From NCBI GenBank assembly GCA_905207515.1, contig CAJLLK010000030.1:1-10654 (forward strand): DNA of 10,654 nucleotides. The letters run 5' to 3'. Positions 6,484 to 10,654 of the stretch are shown piece by piece; the first letter of the stretch is position 1, and each line of letters starts with the position of its first letter. Source of the DNA: an uncultured Christensenella sp. (lineage in GTDB: Bacteria; Bacillota; Clostridia; Christensenellales; UBA1242). Under the pieces are notes generated by a model. The model was given only the letters and a program-made list of their open reading frames with translations, was not told the origin of the DNA and made no database searches. The position numbers and the translations under genes are program-made.

Positions 6484-7155
6484 ATGAAGAAAGATAAACA
6501 AGAAAAAAAATGTCACGACGAATGCGAATGTGACGAAAAAGAAAGTTGCGAAAAAGAAAATTGCGATTGCCACGAACACAACTGCGGTTGTGAAAACGGA
6601 GAAGAATGCACTTGTGGTGACGATTGCCATTGCGGCGAGAGTTGCACTTGCCACAAAGATGATGAGAACGAGAAAGGTTGCCACGGCGAAAACGAACACG
6701 AGTGCCATTGCGAACATCATCATGACCACCACGCGCAAGAGTTGGCGGCGCAATATTTGGACATGGCTCAGCGTCTTCAGGCAGATTTTGACAACTATCG
6801 CAAAAGAGTTGCCGAACAGTTGGACTACCAGCGAGAAGAAGGCAAAAGAAGTGTGATTGAGGTGTTTTTGCCTTGCCTTGACACATTTAAAGAAGCCAAA
6901 AAGAGCATTACGGACGAAAAAGTTTTGGCAGGTGTTGAGATGATTGAAGAAAAAATCTTGAACGCGCTGAAAACTTTGAACGTCGAAAAAATCGAAACAA
7001 TAGGGCAAAAATTTGATCACAATTTGCATGAAGTTGTGGCAATTTTGAAAGACGAAAGCAAAGATGATGACATCATTTTGGACGAATTTCAAGCGGGTTA
7101 TAAGCTCAACGGAAGAGTCATAAGATATGCCAAAGTCGTTGTAAATAAATTATAA
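6484..7155 (+). CDS. grpE: GrpE nucleotide exchange factor with a Cys/His-rich N-terminal extension
   Basis: GrpE releases ADP from DnaK and acts as a thermosensor in the Hsp70 cycle. Residues 84-223 are a normal GrpE core: a long helix ([21 protein letters not shown], split here as AAQYLDMAQ and [12 protein letters not shown]), then the family signature FDHNLHEVV and the C-terminal [18 protein letters not shown]. The first 83 residues (bases 6484-6732) are unusual: 17 Cys, 13 His, seven CxC motifs and many Asp/Glu, ending HHHDHH. This looks like a metallothionein-like metal-binding tail in place of the usual acidic, disordered GrpE N-terminus. The start is firm: AAGGAG (6473-6478) is five bases ahead of the ATG, which directly follows the hrcA stop. 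No internal start fits; M94 lies within the coiled coil. No stop or frameshift interrupts the junction. Whether the tail binds metal or senses redox state is inference. Confidence 0.93.
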   Translation: MKKDKQEKKCHDECECDEKESCEKENCDCHEHNCGCENGEECTCGDDCHCGESCTCHKDDENEKGCHGENEHECHCEHHHDHHAQELAAQYLDMAQRLQADFDNYRKRVAEQLDYQREEGKRSVIEVFLPCLDTFKEAKKSITDEKVLAGVEMIEEKILNALKTLNVEKIETIGQKFDHNLHEVVAILKDESKDDDIILDEFQAGYKLNGRVIRYAKVVVNKL

Positions 7156-7171
7156 AAAGGAGATTAAAAAA

Positions 7172-9004
7172 ATGAGTAAAATTATTGGTATTGACTTAGG
7201 AACAACAAATTCTTGCGTGGCTGTTATGGAAGGCGGAAAGCCAACAGTCATTGCAAACGCTGAAGGAGACAGAACAACTCCTTCTGTTGTGGCTTACACA
7301 AAAGACGGCGAAAGATTGGTCGGCAAAGTGGCAAAAAGACAGGCCATTGTAAACCACGAAAACACTGTTATCTCAATCAAGAGAGAAATGGGCACTGATC
7401 ACAAGGTTAAACTTAACGGCAAGGAATACACCCCTCAAGAGATTTCTGCCATGATTTTGTCAAAACTTAAGGCTGATGCTGAAAGTTATCTTGGCGAAAA
7501 GGTGACACAGGCTGTCATCACAGTTCCTGCTTACTTCAACGACAGCCAACGTCAAGCGACAAAAGATGCAGGAAAAATTGCTGGGCTTGAAGTTTTGAGA
7601 ATTATCAACGAACCAACAGCTGCAGCACTTGCTTACGGACTTGACAAAGGCGAAAACAAAAATCAAAAGATTTTGGTCTATGACCTTGGCGGCGGAACGT
7701 TCGATGTTTCCATTCTTGAAATAGGCGACAACGTTTTTGAAGTTTTGTCAACAAACGGAAACACTCGTCTTGGCGGAGACGACTTCGACAACAGAATTAT
7801 CGACTTCTTGGTTGAAGAATTCAAAAATCAAAATGGTGGCATGGATTTGTCAAAAGACAAACTTGCTATGCAAAGACTTAAAGAAGCTGCTGAAAAAGCC
7901 AAAATTGACCTTTCTGCAACTCCTATGACCACAATTTCACTTCCATTCATTTCAGCCGATGCAAACGGACCTAAACACTTGGAAGTTGAGCTTTCTCGTG
8001 CAAAATTTGATGCACTCACAGAAGATTTGGTCAAAGAAACCATTGAATGTTGCAAGAGAGCACTCGGCGATGCAAAACTTTCAACAGACAAAATCGACAA
8101 AGTTATTTTGGTGGGCGGTTCAACACGTATTCCTGCTGTTGTTGAAGCTGTCAAAAACTTCACTGGAAAAGAACCTTTCAAGGGCATCAACCCAGATGAA
8201 TGTGTTGCCATTGGTGCCGCAATTCAAGCGGGAGTTTTGGCTGGCGACGTGAAAGACGTTTTGCTTTTGGATGTCACTCCACTTTCTCTTGGCATTGAAA
8301 CTTTGGGTGGTGTGTTCACAAAATTGATTGACAGAAACACAACCATTCCAACAAGAAAATCTCAAATTTTCTCAACCGCGGTTGACAACCAACCAGGCGT
8401 TGACATTCACGTTTTGCAAGGCGAAAGAGAATTTGCCGCTCAAAACAAAACTCTTGGAAGATTTCAACTTTCTGACATTCCACCAGCACCAAGAGGAGTG
8501 CCACAAATTGAAGTTACTTTCGACATCGACGCAAACGGAATTGTCAAAGTTTCAGCCAAAGACCTTGGCACAAACAAAGAACAAAACATCACCATCACTG
8601 CTTCTTCAAATTTGAGCGAAGCCGACATCGACAAAGCTATCAAAGAAGCTGAAGCTCACGCTGAAGAAGACAAAAAGAGAAAAGAGCTTGTTGAAACCAA
8701 AAACCAAGCAGACAATTTGGTTTATGGGCTTGAAAAACTTTTGAAAGAAAGTGGCGACAAAATCAGTGAAGATGACAAGAAAAAACTTGAAGAAGCCATT
8801 GAAAAAGCAAAGAAAGACTTTGAAAGCGACGACCTTGAAGTTGTGAAGAAAGCGATTGACGAACTCACAAACGCTTCAAATGGCATTGTTTCAAAGATGT
8901 ATCAATCTGCAAACCCAAATGGAACAAATCAAACAGGTGACGCTGGAAACGCAGGAAACTCTTCAGACAAGAAAAACGGCGACGATGATGTGATTATTGA
9001 ATAA
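7172..9004 (+). CDS. dnaK: molecular chaperone DnaK (Hsp70)
   Basis: DnaK is the ATP-driven Hsp70 chaperone, working with DnaJ and GrpE. The 610 residues match the usual length of Bacillota DnaK. The ATPase domain (about 1-355) shows [15 protein letters not shown] (phosphate loop, 5-19), the actin-fold motif [12 protein letters not shown] and GGSTRIPAV (315-323). The conserved interdomain linker VLLLD is at 363-367. The substrate-binding beta domain and helical lid follow, with a Lys/Glu-rich lid (about 500-570). The acidic, disordered tail ends DDDVIIE rather than the common EEV-type ending. AAGGAG at 7157-7162 lies nine bases ahead of the ATG and right after the grpE stop. No second CIRCE was seen before it, so expression should depend on the hrcA promoter. 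Confidence 0.98.
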   Translation: MSKIIGIDLGTTNSCVAVMEGGKPTVIANAEGDRTTPSVVAYTKDGERLVGKVAKRQAIVNHENTVISIKREMGTDHKVKLNGKEYTPQEISAMILSKLKADAESYLGEKVTQAVITVPAYFNDSQRQATKDAGKIAGLEVLRIINEPTAAALAYGLDKGENKNQKILVYDLGGGTFDVSILEIGDNVFEVLSTNGNTRLGGDDFDNRIIDFLVEEFKNQNGGMDLSKDKLAMQRLKEAAEKAKIDLSATPMTTISLPFISADANGPKHLEVELSRAKFDALTEDLVKETIECCKRALGDAKLSTDKIDKVILVGGSTRIPAVVEAVKNFTGKEPFKGINPDECVAIGAAIQAGVLAGDVKDVLLLDVTPLSLGIETLGGVFTKLIDRNTTIPTRKSQIFSTAVDNQPGVDIHVLQGEREFAAQNKTLGRFQLSDIPPAPRGVPQIEVTFDIDANGIVKVSAKDLGTNKEQNITITASSNLSEADIDKAIKEAEAHAEEDKKRKELVETKNQADNLVYGLEKLLKESGDKISEDDKKKLEEAIEKAKKDFESDDLEVVKKAIDELTNASNGIVSKMYQSANPNGTNQTGDAGNAGNSSDKKNGDDDVIIE

Positions 9005-9040
9005 CTTTTCTAGGCAGTAGGCAAAATAAAGGAAAAACTT

Positions 9041-10171
9041 ATGGCAAGTAAAGATTATTATGAAATTCTGGGGGTCAGCAAAAATGCGGATGCGGACGAA
9101 ATTAAGTCGGCATATCGCAGGCTGGCAAAAAAATATCATCCAGACTTGAACAAAGCGCCAGATGCTGCCGAAAAGTTTAAAGAAATCAACGAAGCTTATG
9201 AAGTTTTGGGCGACGAGAAAAAGCGCGCAAACTATGACCAATATGGCTCGGCTGACGGCCCACAATTCTCGGGCGGCGGAACGGGCGGCGGCTTTGGAGA
9301 TTTCTTTGGCGGTTCTGGTGGCTTTGGCGGATTTTCGGACATTTTTTCAGACATCTTTTCCGCGTTTGGTGGCGGAGAAAGGCGAAGCAGAATGGCAGAA
9401 CGTGGTTCTGACATAAATATTTCCATGAATTTGTCTTTTGACGAGGCGATTTTTGGTTGCGAAAAAATCATTTCTTACAACCGCGTGGAGAGCTGCTCAA
9501 AATGTGGCGGAACAGGAGCAAAAAATGGCAAAGAATTTTCCACTTGTCCTGATTGCCACGGCGCTGGAAAAGTGAGAATTCAACAGAACACCATGTTTGG
9601 CACAACAATCAGAGAAAGTGCTTGTCCACGTTGCGGCGGCAGCGGAAAAATCATCAAAGAAAAATGCGAAGAGTGCGCTGGAAAAGGTTATAAGAAGGTG
9701 CCAGCACAAGTGCGTTGCAAGGTGCCAGCCGGAATTGATGACGGTCAGACAATCAGAATGAAAGGCGAAGGCAACGCTCCAGCTGGTCAGGGCATAAGCG
9801 GCGACCTTAACATCAAGGTTTCGGTTGCGGCGCATCCAATTTTCAAACGTGATGGCTATGATTTGCTGTTTGACATGGCTGTTCCGTTCACGACTTGTCT
9901 GCTTGGCGGCAAGATTGAAGTTCCTCTCACGAAAGGCACAAAGATTGTCAAGCTTGAAGAAGGCACAAAAAATGGGACCGTTTTGCGCATCAAAGGCGAA
10001 GGCGTCAAGAGACTCAATTCCGACCGCCGCGGCGACATGATTGTGACAATAAAGAGTGAAATTCCGAAAAATCTCGGCAAAAAGGCAAGGTCAGTTTTGC
10101 TGGACCTTGAAGACAAATTTTCAGAAGATGACTTTCCAGAAACAAAAAAATTTAAGAACAAAATGAAATAA
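9041..10171 (+). CDS. dnaJ: chaperone DnaJ (Hsp40, type I)
   Basis: DnaJ stimulates DnaK ATPase activity and delivers unfolded clients. The 376-residue protein has the standard type I layout. A J domain (about 5-70) carries the HPD motif at 33-35. A Gly/Phe-rich linker follows (about 76-118). Four zinc-finger repeats of CxxCxGxG form come next: [24 protein letters not shown] and CEECAGKG, binding two zinc ions. The C-terminal substrate-binding domains include [14 protein letters not shown] and GDLNIKVSV. The ATG at 9041 has AAAGGA (9028-9033) seven bases upstream, in a 36-base gap after dnaK. It is the last gene of the operon and a terminator overlaps its stop region. The usual downstream prmA-rsmE is absent. 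Confidence 0.97.
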   Translation: MASKDYYEILGVSKNADADEIKSAYRRLAKKYHPDLNKAPDAAEKFKEINEAYEVLGDEKKRANYDQYGSADGPQFSGGGTGGGFGDFFGGSGGFGGFSDIFSDIFSAFGGGERRSRMAERGSDINISMNLSFDEAIFGCEKIISYNRVESCSKCGGTGAKNGKEFSTCPDCHGAGKVRIQQNTMFGTTIRESACPRCGGSGKIIKEKCEECAGKGYKKVPAQVRCKVPAGIDDGQTIRMKGEGNAPAGQGISGDLNIKVSVAAHPIFKRDGYDLLFDMAVPFTTCLLGGKIEVPLTKGTKIVKLEEGTKNGTVLRIKGEGVKRLNSDRRGDMIVTIKSEIPKNLGKKARSVLLDLEDKFSEDDFPETKKFKNKMK

Positions 10172-10196
10172 AAAGGCACGACAAAGTGCTTTTTTT
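10171..10196. terminator. intrinsic terminator after dnaJ, likely bidirectional
   Basis: Stem 10171-10179 pairs with 10186-10194 (GGCAC with GTGCT plus A/T pairs, one G-T wobble) around a six-base loop, followed by a T run to 10196. The A run before the stem gives a T run on the - strand, so it could also stop the convergent XRE gene. It starts at the last base of dnaJ. Confidence 0.85.
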
Positions 10197-10228
10197 GTTG
10201 TATTTTTTAAAATGTTTCGGAAAAGACA

Positions 10229-10654
10229 TTATTTTTCCACATCCATCAAATCGTCAATATTGCAATCAAGATATTCGGCAATTTTGATTATTGTAGAAAG
10301 TTTTGGAACTGCACCATTTTTCCAATTTGTGACATTATCTTTGTTCATATGTAAATCTTTTAAAAATTTTTGATTTGATATGTTATATGAATTCAATAAA
10401 TTTTTAAGATTGTTATAAAAATTGGTTTGATGTTGCTTATACGGTCTAAAAATATTGTTGTCGGTCTTTTCCAAAATATAATCTAAAGACATTTTTAAAA
10501 AGTTTGCAATTTTTATTGCATTGTTGATAGATGGACAATATGTCGAAAAATTATAAAAAGTATTAGTTTTTAAAATATTTTTATCTTCTAATTCTTTTAT
10601 TGTTACATTTCTTTCTTCTATGGCGTTTTTAAATAATTCAAAATAATTAACCTT
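10229..10654 (-). CDS. tandem XRE-type helix-turn-helix regulator, N-terminus outside window
   Basis: On the - strand the frame is open from the right edge to the stop at 10229-10231, giving 141 visible residues. It holds two XRE-type HTH domains. The first (about 4-65) reads YFELFKNAIEERNVTIKEL and ends IKIANFLKMSLDYIL. The second (79-141) reads FYNNLKNLLNSYNISNQKFL, with NWKNGAVPKLSTIIKIAEYL and NIDDLMD as its recognition-helix end and final helix. Starting at the in-frame ATG at 10490-10492 would cut the first domain through its last helix, and no ATG, GTG or TTG lies between it and the edge, so the start is beyond 10654. The role is probably transcriptional control of unknown targets. The gene is notably richer in AAA, ATT and TTA codons than its neighbours, suggesting a different history, possibly transfer. 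It converges on dnaJ. Confidence 0.8.
   Translation of the reverse strand, partial: KVNYFELFKNAIEERNVTIKELEDKNILKTNTFYNFSTYCPSINNAIKIANFLKMSLDYILEKTDNNIFRPYKQHQTNFYNNLKNLLNSYNISNQKFLKDLHMNKDNVTNWKNGAVPKLSTIIKIAEYLDCNIDDLMDVEK

Noticed and set aside
6484..6732. The Cys-rich start of GrpE as a frameshift artefact or a separate small metallothionein gene
   Set aside because: The frame is continuous into the GrpE core with no stop, the ribosome site serves only the 6484 ATG, and no second start or ribosome site precedes the core.
6385..7092. A 235-residue - strand frame opposite the end of hrcA and most of grpE, apparently rich in hydrophobic residues like a membrane protein
   Set aside because: The Ala/Val/Phe-rich segment is the antisense of the Cys/Glu/Asp-rich grpE codons; grpE has a ribosome site, operon context and a conserved core.
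10211..10230. A short inverted repeat AATGT/ACATT as a separate terminator for the XRE gene
   Set aside because: Only five A/T-rich pairs with a ten-base loop; the stronger hairpin at 10171-10196 can serve the - strand.

Overview
The window looks like chromosomal core DNA from a low-GC Bacillota (Firmicutes) bacterium. Evidence: the Asp23/YloU-FakA/YloV pair divergent from rpmB, a heat-shock operon hrcA-grpE-dnaK-dnaJ under a CIRCE operator, strong AGGAG-type ribosome binding sites, sigma-A promoters and A/T-rich intergenic DNA. The combination of genes suggests an uncultured clostridium-like lineage, but the sequence does not fix a genus. One translation start is TTG. No rRNA, tRNA, CRISPR array or insertion sequence was seen, and no gene-free stretch exceeds 300 bases.

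Layout. (1) Bases 1-57 hold the last codons of a + strand gene, followed by a two-way terminator. (2) rpmB (L28, a four-cysteine zinc-ribbon form) lies on the - strand, divergent from an Asp23-family gene and fakA on the + strand; both directions have readable sigma-A promoters. (3) fakA ends at a two-way terminator shared with an unrecognised - strand gene for a 222-residue, eight-cysteine, beta-rich protein. (4) Divergent from that gene is rsmE-mtaB, which modifies rRNA and tRNA; the two genes are one base apart. (5) A sigma-A promoter with a CIRCE operator drives hrcA-grpE-dnaK-dnaJ, closed by a hairpin terminator at about 10171. (6) A - strand gene for a protein with two tandem XRE-type helix-turn-helix domains runs off the right edge.

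How the genes work together. HrcA represses its own operon through CIRCE; GrpE is the nucleotide exchange factor and DnaJ the J-domain co-chaperone of DnaK. RsmE and MtaB modify rRNA and tRNA, and FakA phosphorylates fatty acids bound to a FakB partner that is not encoded here.

Most worth a second look: GrpE carries an extra N-terminal region of about 83 residues with 17 cysteines and 13 histidines, resembling a metallothionein-like metal-binding tail on an otherwise ordinary GrpE. Next are the unrecognised Cys-rich gene with a possible sporulation-type promoter, the tandem-HTH gene whose reading frame clearly passes its first visible ATG, and a CIRCE whose left arm is embedded in a 14-bp palindrome.
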